NCBI GenBank assembly: GCA_017399695.1
Contig: JAFQBK010000012.1
Location: 1-64,000 of the forward strand
Length of the DNA stretch: 64,000 nucleotides
Reading direction: 5' to 3'
DNA from: Clostridia bacterium
GTDB taxonomy: Bacteria; Bacillota; Clostridia; UBA1381; UBA9506
Each line of letters opens with the position of its first letter. Within the stretch, counting starts at the first letter, position 1. The notes beneath the pieces were generated by a model. It ran no database searches and was not told where the DNA came from. It was given only the letters and a program-made list of their open reading frames with translations. A program made the translations under genes and the position numbers. Shown here piece by piece: positions 1-7,596 of the stretch.

Positions 1-40
1 CAGTTTTGGGTTAGAGATTTTTCGTTTTAAGACAAGACAT

Positions 41-79
41 AAAAAATCCCGTAATACTGTCGTATTTCGGGATTTTTTT
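41..79. terminator. Rho-independent terminator downstream of the sugar ABC operon
   Basis: A stem of about 16 base pairs with one mismatch (AAAAATCCCG arm pairing with CGGGATTTTT) is followed by a T run on both strands. It lies 85 bases past the stop of the binding-protein gene and could also serve a gene left of the window. Bases 80-163 hold only a weak GCCC/GGGC hairpin near 130-145. Confidence 0.8.
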
Positions 80-163
80 GCGCGGGATTAACGGAAAATA
101 ACAAGCCAAAACCGATTCATCCCTAAGCGAGGACGCCCTTTCTCGGGCTCTTTTATTTTTTGA

Positions 164-1198
164 TTAACCTTCGTAAACGAGGTTGTTCGCAATCATTTCG
201 TCAACATTTTCTGCATTCCACCATGCACCGGAGATATCAACCTTCTTGGTGATTTCCTTTGCTTCTACAGCGAATACAGCCTGCTCAACTGCCTGATAAC
301 CAATCTGGAAGGAATCCTGTGCAACAGAACCAACGAGCTTCGGACCTGTGGTGGACTTCATCCATTCAATCTGCTTGGTACCTGCATCATAGCCTGCGAA
401 TTTGATTCCGTCATATTTCGCACCTGCAGCTGCGATTGCATCGTAAACCTGCTTAACAACACCTTCGTTGGTCATGAATATTGCGTTAGCTTTCTTCTCA
501 GCCAGAGCTTCCAATGCGGTTTTGTAAGCATTGTCAGCATCGCCCGGTTTGATTTCGTGTTCGATGGTGTATTTGCCCTTGGTAGCAGCGTCAGCATCTG
601 CGAGTTCTTTGAACTTGTCGATAAAGCCGCCTGCTCTGTCGATACCCGTCTGGGTTTCGTCGTGCTGGATAACACCTACAACATACTTATCAGCTGCTGC
701 GATGTCGTCTTTGAGTGCTTCAAAGAATTTTTCTGCAACGAGGCCTGCTGCTAAGTAGTTGCTGGTTGCAACAGAAGAAACAATCGGGTTTTTGTTTGCT
801 GCATCCAGTGCTTCAATATCTTTTGCCCAGATACCGCTGTCAAACTGAACTACCGGAATGTTTGCATCTTTTGCCTGGGAAAGCATATCTACAAAGCCTT
901 CACCGATGGTACCGAGTACGATAGCAGATGCGTTGTTGGAAAGTGCGGTCTGAACCATTTCCATCTGAGACGGAAGGTCTTTTGCGGACTCACTTGCAGG
1001 ACCGCGGAACGTAATGTTATAGCCATATTTTGCGCCTGCTGCTTCTGCGCCGGCTTTAACCGACTGCCAGAATGCGTGGGATTCACCCTTTGCAATCACT
1101 GCGATGGTTTTGCCATTGGTCTCTGTAGTGGTTGCACAGCCTGCAAAAACTGCGACTGCCAAAACAGCTACCATAAGTAACGCGAATAGTCTTTTCAT
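164..1198 (-). CDS. Sugar ABC transporter substrate-binding lipoprotein
   Basis: This is the extracytoplasmic receptor of a CUT2-type (ribose/galactose family) sugar importer. A signal peptide of about 20 residues ends in a lipobox with Cys21 (VFAGC), so the protein should be lipid-anchored outside the membrane. The remainder has the type 1 periplasmic-binding fold typical of RbsB/MglB relatives, and 344 residues is normal for the family. It is the last gene of an ATPase-permease-receptor operon, 50 bases after the permease. AGGAGG lies just ahead of the ATG. No sugar kinase or isomerase is nearby, so the substrate cannot be named; a ribose-, galactose- or xylose-like sugar is only an inference from the family. 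Confidence 0.9.
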   Translation of the reverse strand: MKRLFALLMVAVLAVAVFAGCATTTETNGKTIAVIAKGESHAFWQSVKAGAEAAGAKYGYNITFRGPASESAKDLPSQMEMVQTALSNNASAIVLGTIGEGFVDMLSQAKDANIPVVQFDSGIWAKDIEALDAANKNPIVSSVATSNYLAAGLVAEKFFEALKDDIAAADKYVVGVIQHDETQTGIDRAGGFIDKFKELADADAATKGKYTIEHEIKPGDADNAYKTALEALAEKKANAIFMTNEGVVKQVYDAIAAAGAKYDGIKFAGYDAGTKQIEWMKSTTGPKLVGSVAQDSFQIGYQAVEQAVFAVEAKEITKKVDISGAWWNAENVDEMIANNLVYEG

Positions 1199-1248
1199 AG
1201 TAATTTCCTCCTTATTATTAGCTTTTGAATCAAAAGCTATGATACAAA

Positions 1249-2325
1249 TTAATTAGCAACCTGGTCTTCTCCCGCTTTTTTAGCGAGACGCTTTTTCTTT
1301 TTGGCACTGTCAAGCTTGACTTTGCCTGCATTTTTGTTCTTGATAACGTCCATCAGAACAGCTACAACAACGATAATACCTGTTAAAACATAGGTGACAT
1401 AAGTAGAGTTCACATTTAAGTTAAATCTTGCCAGTACGAAGTTTAAACCGCTTCGGATAACAACCAGCATGATCGCACCGATGACAGAACCTGCAATCGA
1501 AGCAACGCCGCCTGCCGCACTCGTTCCGCCGATGTATACGCCGGCAATCGCGTCTAGCTCCATACCGTTACCGGTTGCCGTTGCAACCGTTGCAAAGGAA
1601 GCTGACCAGAAAATTGCCGCAATACCGGTAGAAATACCTGCGATGGTATACGCGATAATCTTATACTTATCCGTGTTGATACCGGAAAGTCTCGTTGCTT
1701 CTTCATTACTGCCAATCGAAAGAATGTAGCGACCGATTTTACATTTATACATAAGATACATACAAATTGCCGCAAACAAAACGACCCAGATAAGACCAAC
1801 CGGGATTCCGTTGTAGTTGGAAAATACCTTATTAAACCAGGTACCATTCGGGAAAAAGATGTTTGGAATCGAAACGATAATAGCACTTAAGCCTCTGCCA
1901 AACATCATCGTACCAAGGGTTGCAATAAATGCCGGAATTTTGAGCTTTGCAACCAAAAGACCGTTGATAAAGCCAACCAGTGCACCGATGGCAATCATCA
2001 CCGGAATCGTATACTCCAGCGGCATTCCTGCCATATAAAGCTTACCTGCGATAACCGCCGCCGCAATACAAGTGGTACCGATAGAAAGGTCAATACCGCC
2101 TGTTGCGATAACAAAGGTAACACCAAGACCCATAATTGCGTACGGAGCAAGAGACTGCGCCATACTGACAATATTGAACGGGCTTAAGAAATTCGGGTTA
2201 AGAGCAGCAAAAATCAGCACCAAAACCGCAAGAGCAATGATAATGATAAAGTTCTGCTTACCTTTGACTGCGATAAAGTTTGCCGCATTTTTGCCGATAT
2301 TTTTGAAATTGAATTTATCACTCAT
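1249..2325 (-). CDS. Sugar ABC transporter permease, RbsC family
   Basis: This 358-residue integral membrane protein forms the translocation channel of the sugar importer. It has a cytoplasmic N terminus of about 25 residues, then roughly eight to ten hydrophobic segments, with the conserved GGIDLSIG region near residue 75 that is typical of RbsC/MglC-type permeases. The C-terminal 25 residues are strongly basic (KKKKRLAKKAGED) and presumably cytoplasmic. The gene follows the ATPase gene by 4 bases and precedes the receptor gene, so all three should be co-transcribed. Assignment to the family is secure; substrate is not predictable. Confidence 0.92.
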   Translation of the reverse strand: MSDKFNFKNIGKNAANFIAVKGKQNFIIIIALAVLVLIFAALNPNFLSPFNIVSMAQSLAPYAIMGLGVTFVIATGGIDLSIGTTCIAAAVIAGKLYMAGMPLEYTIPVMIAIGALVGFINGLLVAKLKIPAFIATLGTMMFGRGLSAIIVSIPNIFFPNGTWFNKVFSNYNGIPVGLIWVVLFAAICMYLMYKCKIGRYILSIGSNEEATRLSGINTDKYKIIAYTIAGISTGIAAIFWSASFATVATATGNGMELDAIAGVYIGGTSAAGGVASIAGSVIGAIMLVVIRSGLNFVLARFNLNVNSTYVTYVLTGIIVVVAVLMDVIKNKNAGKVKLDSAKKKKRLAKKAGEDQVAN

Positions 2326-2329
2326 AGCA

Positions 2330-3829
2330 TTATTCCTCTCTCATTGTGGCATATGCCATAATTTTTTCCTGAGTTGCATCCTTGATATCCAGTGTTCCGG
2401 TAATCCGGCCCTCACACATCACAACAACCCGGTCGCTTAATCTCTGTACCTCCGAAAGCTCGGAAGAAATCATAATGATTGACTTGCCCTGCGACGCAAG
2501 CTCTTCCATCAGCGTATACATTTCGCTTTTTGCGCCGATATCAATGCCGCGTGTCGGTTCGTCAAAAATAAAGATATCAGAGTTTTTCAAAAGCCAACGT
2601 GCGATAATAACCTTCTGCTGATTTCCGCCCGAAAGGTTTCTGAGCAACTGCTGCATCGACGGCGTTTTTGTCTTCAGTTTCGCATTTTCACGCTCGGCAT
2701 CCTTTGTAATTTTAGAATCGTTAATCCAACCGGCGATAATATAATCGTCAAGGTTACTCAAAACAGAGTTTTCTGCTACCGATTTATCCAACAAAAGTCC
2801 GTATCTCTTTCTGTCCTCGGAAAGGTAACAGATGCCGTTCTTTACTGCTTCCTCCGGCGATTTAATGTTGACCTTTTTGCCGTTTATGTAAATCTCACCG
2901 CTATCAAAGCCGTCCGCACCGTAGATAGCTCTTGCAACCTCTGTTCTTCCCGAACCCATAAGTCCTGAAAAACCGAGAATTTCTCCTTTGCGGAGCTGGA
3001 AGCTGACATCCTTGATTTCTTTGCCGCGGTTTAATCCCTTAACCTCTAAAACGACTTCGGCATCCTCCGGCACATTACTTGCCTCTTTTTTATCACCAAA
3101 GATAACACGGCCGACCATCATTTTTACAATCTCATCCTTCGTGGTATCCTTCGTAATCAGCGTACCGACATACTCGCCGTCACGCATAACCGTAATTCTG
3201 TCCGAAATGCGATTGATTTCGTCCATACGGTGAGAGATATATATCATACCTATGCCTTTTGCTCTTAAGTCATTCATAATCTTAAACAGTTCTTCCACCT
3301 CAACCTGGGTCAAAGCTGCCGTCGGCTCATCCAGAATCAATATCTTGGAGTTTCTGGAGATTGCCTTTGCGATTTCAACCATCTGCTGCTTACCAACGGT
3401 TAAAGTACCCAAAATAGCCGAAGGGTCAATCTTTACACCGATGCGGTCAAACAGTTCCTTCGCGTCCTTTTCCATTTGCCTATCATCAATATAAACGCCC
3501 TTTTTCATTGGCTCTCTTCCAATATAAATATTCTGCGCAACGGTCAAATGATTCATCATGTTCAGTTCCTGATGTATAATACTAATGCCAGCGTCCTGCG
3601 ACTCTTTAATTGTATTAAAATTTACCGGCTCACCAAACAGTATCACATCGCCTTCGTCCCGCTTATAGATTCCGCACAGCACTTTCATAAGCGTAGATTT
3701 GCCTGCACCGTTTTCACCCATTAGAGCGTGCACTTCGCCTGCGCGAAGTTCCATATTGGCGGATTTTAAAGCATGAACTCCTGAAAATCGTTTATCGATA
3801 TTCTTCATTTCAAGAATTACTTCGCTCAT
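2330..3829 (-). CDS. Sugar ABC transporter ATP-binding protein, RbsA/MglA type
   Basis: This protein of about 499 residues has two fused nucleotide-binding domains, the layout of RbsA and MglA, and powers sugar uptake. Domain 1 has Walker A GENGAGKS at residues 38-45 and Walker B ILILDEPTAAL. Domain 2 has the degenerate P-loop GLMGSGRTE, signature SGGNQQK and Walker B IFIFDEPTRG, as is usual for this family. An upstream in-frame ATG exists at 3889, but the start at 3829 is preferred because GGGGAGGGA lies 4-5 bases ahead of it and the family begins here. First gene of the operon, controlled by the promoter and palindrome at 3878-3915. Confidence 0.93.
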   Translation of the reverse strand: MSEVILEMKNIDKRFSGVHALKSANMELRAGEVHALMGENGAGKSTLMKVLCGIYKRDEGDVILFGEPVNFNTIKESQDAGISIIHQELNMMNHLTVAQNIYIGREPMKKGVYIDDRQMEKDAKELFDRIGVKIDPSAILGTLTVGKQQMVEIAKAISRNSKILILDEPTAALTQVEVEELFKIMNDLRAKGIGMIYISHRMDEINRISDRITVMRDGEYVGTLITKDTTKDEIVKMMVGRVIFGDKKEASNVPEDAEVVLEVKGLNRGKEIKDVSFQLRKGEILGFSGLMGSGRTEVARAIYGADGFDSGEIYINGKKVNIKSPEEAVKNGICYLSEDRKRYGLLLDKSVAENSVLSNLDDYIIAGWINDSKITKDAERENAKLKTKTPSMQQLLRNLSGGNQQKVIIARWLLKNSDIFIFDEPTRGIDIGAKSEMYTLMEELASQGKSIIMISSELSEVQRLSDRVVVMCEGRITGTLDIKDATQEKIMAYATMREE

Positions 3830-3877
3830 ATTCCCTCCCCTTTCTTTTATTATAGATTCTATTATACTTACACTAAA

Positions 3878-3915
3878 ATAATAACACATTGTCTAAAATT
3901 AGTCAATGTGTTATT
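3878..3915 (-). promoter_or_regulatory. Promoter embedded in a 36-bp palindromic operator
   Basis: On the minus strand a -35 TTGACT (3901-3906) and a -10 TATTAT (3878-3883) are separated by exactly 17 bases. The promoter is enclosed by a perfect 12-bp inverted repeat, AATAACACATTG at 3880-3891 and CAATGTGTTATT at 3904-3915. Inside it sit further symmetric CTAA/TTAG arms, so 36 bases are palindromic except for the centre and one pair. A dimeric repressor bound here would block RNA polymerase. The regulator is not encoded in the window. The 50 bases upstream (3917-3966) are almost pure A+T and may act as an UP element. Confidence 0.8.
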
Positions 3916-3966
3916 TGTATATTTTTTATAAAATTTAATTAAATTTTTTTTATTTTTTATCAAATA

Positions 3967-4512
3967 TTACTTAATATTGCTGTTTTCCAGCCCTTTGACG
4001 CCATATCGCAGAAAAGAAACAACAACCGAAATCATATTAAAGGTTTCGCAAATAATTCCGCCAAGACTGAAATTAATGCAATTGTGTACAATCCATGCCG
4101 GCGACATCATGAAAAATTGGAAAATACGGATGTGTTTTCCATTGCCCAGCCACATTAAAACGGTCATTGCAAGAAGTGTCACATAAGGAAGCGCTGCGAT
4201 AAAGATACCAAACCAATCGCCCCAGGTAAGATACACTGAAAATGCGAAACACACCGTATAAAGTATTTCTGTCAGCGTAAGCTTCCACGCTCTTTTGGCA
4301 TTTTGGGAAAAGAGCACACCTCGCACCAGATTTGTCAGGTTAAATAGTGCGCCTGCGTATGCATCAATCAACAGAAAGTTAACGACGAACATCAGACTAC
4401 CAATGCCCTGCATTAGAAAAAAATTTCTATTCTTTTTACACTGGAACGAATAAACGATAATAATAAAACCAAAAATTCCAAAAACCTGTGATATGATTTC
4501 TTTTAATTCCAT
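3967..4512 (-). CDS. YgjV family inner membrane protein
   Basis: A small, strongly hydrophobic protein of 181 residues with about five or six membrane segments. It resembles the YgjV family (Imp-YgjV), recognisable from the N-terminal GFIIIVYSFQ...KKNR stretch and the following Gly-rich helices. The function of the family is not established; some members sit beside transport genes. GGAGGA lies 5 bases before the ATG. It follows the VIT1-like gene by 31 bases in the same direction, so the two are probably one transcript. Its end is 50-90 bases from the sugar-operon promoter and no clear terminator lies between. Confidence 0.75.
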   Translation of the reverse strand: MELKEIISQVFGIFGFIIIVYSFQCKKNRNFFLMQGIGSLMFVVNFLLIDAYAGALFNLTNLVRGVLFSQNAKRAWKLTLTEILYTVCFAFSVYLTWGDWFGIFIAALPYVTLLAMTVLMWLGNGKHIRIFQFFMMSPAWIVHNCINFSLGGIICETFNMISVVVSFLRYGVKGLENSNIK

Positions 4513-4543
4513 AACATCCTCCTAAACAAGTTACTTGCGCATT

Positions 4544-5425
4544 TTATAAGTCAACACCCAGGAAGTTTTTTGCCAAAATACCGACAAAGAACGACAGAAC
4601 CGCTACACTGATACTGATGAGAGACATTTCCAAAAATCTCGGTCTGAACTTTTCACCTTTGGCTACAGAAATATAGTATGTAAAGCCTGCGATAATGAAA
4701 ACTACCACCGCAATCATGATAAACAGCGCCGTCATATACCGGCTATTGTCCATTAAAAGATACGGCAAAACCAAAAGCGCAACCGTAATCAGATAGGCAA
4801 TTCCGGTATAGCAGCAGGACTTAAACGCATCCGTTCTGCCCTCACTTTTCGCCGAAAGGAATTCACTCGATGCCATCGAAAAAGTAGCCGAAATGCCCAT
4901 AATTAAACCGGAAAGAGCAATCAGGCGCGTGTTTTGCATTGCAAAGGTAAAACCTGCCAAAGAGCCTGTCAACTCAACCAAGGCATCGTTCATACCCAAA
5001 ACCATACTGCCGACATACTGCAGACGCTCCTCGTCAAGCATCGAAAGCAGTGCTGCCTCGTGCTCTGCCTCCTGCTCTTTGATATGCGCGCTTTCCTCTA
5101 CCTCCTGCGCTAGTATTTCATACTCTTTCTGCGAGCTTTCCTCCCCGTTTTCCATCAGCTTTACCGCAAAGGTAAACCCGAGAATACGGGCAAGCCACTT
5201 ATATTTGAAAATCTTTCTCTTCTGCGGCTTCATTTCGATACCCGTATAATTTTTCCAGATTTCGTAATGCGCTTTTTCCTCTGCCGCAAGGCGAAGAAGT
5301 GTCGTCTTGTTCTCTTCTCCCTTGGCAAATTTCGCGATTTCTGCATAAATCACGCTCTCCGTCAGTTCGCTCTGCTGCATCTTCTTAATAATCGACAGTG
5401 CTTTTTTGGATAACTCTTTTGTCAC
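4544..5425 (-). CDS. Ferritin-like / VIT1-CCC1 family membrane protein
   Basis: A 293-residue protein in two parts. Residues about 5-130 are helical and acidic with Glu and His residues spaced as in rubrerythrin-like ferritin domains (EEKAHYEIW and a later EEVEESAHIKEQEAEHE). Residues about 130-290 hold five hydrophobic segments with the MNDALVELTGSLAG motif of the VIT1/CCC1 iron and manganese transporters. This arrangement matches the MbfA-type membrane-bound ferritin exporters, which move iron out of the cytoplasm or into a compartment. Function here is inferred from that family. Translation starts at a GTG with GAGGTGA ahead. I could not find a convincing Fur or PerR box upstream. Confidence 0.82.
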   Translation of the reverse strand: MTKELSKKALSIIKKMQQSELTESVIYAEIAKFAKGEENKTTLLRLAAEEKAHYEIWKNYTGIEMKPQKRKIFKYKWLARILGFTFAVKLMENGEESSQKEYEILAQEVEESAHIKEQEAEHEAALLSMLDEERLQYVGSMVLGMNDALVELTGSLAGFTFAMQNTRLIALSGLIMGISATFSMASSEFLSAKSEGRTDAFKSCCYTGIAYLITVALLVLPYLLMDNSRYMTALFIMIAVVVFIIAGFTYYISVAKGEKFRPRFLEMSLISISVAVLSFFVGILAKNFLGVDL

Positions 5426-5572
5426 AATCTCACCTCATAAATTCATATTGCTATGGCTATCATATTTGTTAGTTGCATTTCCAATTTTAATCCACCTATA
5501 CTCAATACAAATTGATTCTACCACAAATCTCTGAATATTTCAATGATGCACCGCCGCAAGCAAACATCATTC

Positions 5573-5612
5573 AAAAAGACCGCATTTGCCCGATAGACAA
5601 ATACGGTCTTTT
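5573..5612 (-). terminator. Terminator after tRNA-Arg
   Basis: On the minus strand AAGACCG-TATTTG pairs with CAAAT-GCGGTCTT and a run of five T follows. It sits 4 bases beyond the encoded CCA end of the tRNA and closes the acn-icd-rex-tRNA group. Confidence 0.85.
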
Positions 5613-5615
5613 GGT

Positions 5616-5692
5616 TGGCGCGCCCGACAGGATTCGAACCTGCGACCTTGTGAGTCGGAGTCACACGCGCTATCCAGCTGCGCTACGGGCGC
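5616..5692 (-). tRNA. tRNA-Arg (anticodon CCG), CCA encoded
   Basis: The minus strand folds as a complete tRNA. A 7-bp acceptor stem GCGCCCG/CGGGCGC is followed by discriminator G and an encoded CCA (5616-5618). The D arm contains AGCTGGATA. The anticodon arm TGTGA-CTCCGAC-TCACA gives anticodon CCG, which reads Arg codon CGG. The T arm contains the canonical TTCGAAT loop. It begins 21 bases after the rex stop codon without an obvious promoter of its own, so it may be processed from the acn-icd-rex transcript. Confidence 0.96.
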
Positions 5693-5713
5693 CTATCAAG
5701 TGGAATCGAAAGA

Positions 5714-6367
5714 CTACTCTTTCGATCCCATTTCTTCTTTGGTTAATTTATATGCCAGAGTCATTAAGCTGTCTGTTAAGTGAACATTTTCGACAGCTAC
5801 GTGCTCCGGTACATCAATATCAGTATACGAAAAATTCCAAAGTCCTTTGATTCCAAGTGCGACCAAGCGGTCTGCCACTTCTTTGACGCTGCTCTTCGGC
5901 ACAGCCAAAATTGCAATATCCGCTCCCTCTTTTTCGAAAAACTCCTCCAAGTGGTCCATAGGCTGAATCGTAAGACCATGGATTTTCTTTCCAATCACTG
6001 CTTCATCATTATCAAACAGAGCCATCAGGCGGAAGCCGCGCTTTTCAAAGCCCGCATGATTTGCAAGTGCACGACCTAAGTTGCCGGCACCGACGATCAC
6101 GGTCTTATAGCCGCGGGACAGACCTAAAATCTCCCCGATTTCATAATACAGATTTTCAATTTTATAGCCGTATCCCTGCTGTCCAAAGCCGCCAAAGCAA
6201 TTTAAATCCTGACGGATTTGCGATGCCGTAACGCCCATTTTCTCACTTAAGCTCTTGGAGGAAATACGGGTCACGCCCTGCTTTAGGAGCTCGCCCAGAT
6301 AACGATAGTATCGGGGCAGACGGCGAATGACCACCATGGGTACATTTTTACTGTTTTCACTCTTCAT
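5714..6367 (-). CDS. rex: Redox-sensing transcriptional repressor Rex
   Basis: Rex is a homodimeric repressor that senses the NADH/NAD+ ratio and releases DNA when NADH is high. It usually controls fermentation and respiration genes. The 217-residue protein has an N-terminal winged helix (about residues 1-80, with SEKMGVTASQIRQDLNCFG as the recognition region) and a Rossmann domain with VGAGNLGRAL near residue 90. A C-terminal helix completes the domain-swapped dimer. AAAGGAAG precedes the ATG. It lies 39 bases after icd and likely belongs to the acn-icd-rex transcript, so the sensor would be made together with the NADH-yielding arm of the TCA cycle. Confidence 0.96.
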   Translation of the reverse strand: MKSENSKNVPMVVIRRLPRYYRYLGELLKQGVTRISSKSLSEKMGVTASQIRQDLNCFGGFGQQGYGYKIENLYYEIGEILGLSRGYKTVIVGAGNLGRALANHAGFEKRGFRLMALFDNDEAVIGKKIHGLTIQPMDHLEEFFEKEGADIAILAVPKSSVKEVADRLVALGIKGLWNFSYTDIDVPEHVAVENVHLTDSLMTLAYKLTKEEMGSKE

Positions 6368-6406
6368 CGGGTACTTCCTTTTCTTTCAAAATTTCTTCAG
6401 ATTCGA

Positions 6407-7567
6407 TTACAGTTTCTTGATTGTCTCCATGACATACTCTGCAAACTCATCGCCTGTTGCGCCGGTATCGCGACCGGTGATGACAAGTTTCTTCTCTTCA
6501 TACATACAAATATCAAGCGCACGCTCGAGCTTCTTCGCCTCATCCGCATAACCGATATGTGCCAAAAGCATTACCGCTGCACGAATGATACTGCAGGGGT
6601 CAGCGTACTTATCTCTGCCCTCGGCTACCATACGCGGTGCACTGCCGTGGATTGCCTCAAACATTGCATAACGCTTACCGAGGTTTGAGCTTCCTGCGGT
6701 GCCTACACCACCCTGGAACTCTGCTGCCTCGTCCGTAATAATATCACCGTAAAGATTCGGCAGTACAACCACCTGGAATCCCGTACGACGTTTTTCATCG
6801 ACGAGTTTTGCGGTCATAATATCAATATACCAATCGTCAAAATCAATCTCCGGATATTCCTTTGCAACTTCTTTGCAGATGTTTAAGAATTTACCGTCGG
6901 TGGTTTTGATAACATTTGCCTTGGTAACTGCGGTTACCCTGGTTTTTCCGTTCTTTTTTGCATACTCAAATGCAGCACGGGCAATACGCTCCGAACCCTC
7001 CTGCGTAGTAACCGTAAAGTCAATTGCGAGGTCATCGTTTACGTGAACACCCTGACTTCCGACCGCATACGCGCCCTCCGTGTTTTCACGGAAGAAGGTC
7101 CAGTCAATTCCCTGCTCCGGCACTTTCACCGGTCGGACATTGGCAAAGAGGTCGAGCTCTTTTCTCATTGCAACATTGGCGCTTTCAATATTCGGCCACG
7201 GGTCACCTGCGCGCGGAGTCGTGGTCGGGCCTTTTAAGATGACGTGGCATTCTTTGAGTTCTGCCAGTACATCCTCCGGAATCGCTTTATTGGCTTTTAC
7301 GCGGTTTTCGATGGTTAAGCCGTCAATGACGCGAAACTCAACCTTGCCCTTGGCTACTTCGTCTGCAAGCAAAAATTCTAAAATTTTGTGTGCAGATGCG
7401 GTAATTGCAGGTCCGATACCGTCGCCGCCGCAAACACCGATAATAATGGTGTCAAGCTTATCATAGTCCAAAAAATCCTTTTGGGTTTTCATCATTTCTA
7501 CACGCGCCAGCTGTTTCTCTAAGAGCTGCGCGAATTTTTCAGTTGCATTTTTAATCGCTTCGTTCAT
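6407..7567 (-). CDS. icd: Isocitrate/isopropylmalate-family dehydrogenase, probably NAD-dependent isocitrate dehydrogenase
   Basis: A 386-residue beta-decarboxylating dehydrogenase expected to convert isocitrate to 2-oxoglutarate. After an N-terminal extension of about 38 residues comes the nucleotide-fold start GVCGGDGIGP. The substrate-binding stretch NIESANVAMRKELDLFANV matches isocitrate rather than isopropylmalate enzymes. FRENTEGAY and the metal-binding Asp region near YGDIITDEAAE are present, as is EAIHGSAPRMV. Direct linkage to aconitase, 29 bases upstream, supports the isocitrate assignment. Cofactor choice is inferred and not visible with certainty. No citrate synthase gene is in the window. 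AAAGGA lies about 11 bases ahead of the chosen ATG. Confidence 0.9.
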   Translation of the reverse strand: MNEAIKNATEKFAQLLEKQLARVEMMKTQKDFLDYDKLDTIIIGVCGGDGIGPAITASAHKILEFLLADEVAKGKVEFRVIDGLTIENRVKANKAIPEDVLAELKECHVILKGPTTTPRAGDPWPNIESANVAMRKELDLFANVRPVKVPEQGIDWTFFRENTEGAYAVGSQGVHVNDDLAIDFTVTTQEGSERIARAAFEYAKKNGKTRVTAVTKANVIKTTDGKFLNICKEVAKEYPEIDFDDWYIDIMTAKLVDEKRRTGFQVVVLPNLYGDIITDEAAEFQGGVGTAGSSNLGKRYAMFEAIHGSAPRMVAEGRDKYADPCSIIRAAVMLLAHIGYADEAKKLERALDICMYEEKKLVITGRDTGATGDEFAEYVMETIKKL

Positions 7568-7596
7568 CGGTTCATTCGTCCTTTCGTCTTTCGGCT

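Noticed and set aside
130-145. Terminator hairpin directly after the sugar-binding protein gene
   Set aside because: The stem is only four or five pairs and the T-rich stretch lies on the wrong side for the minus-strand transcript.
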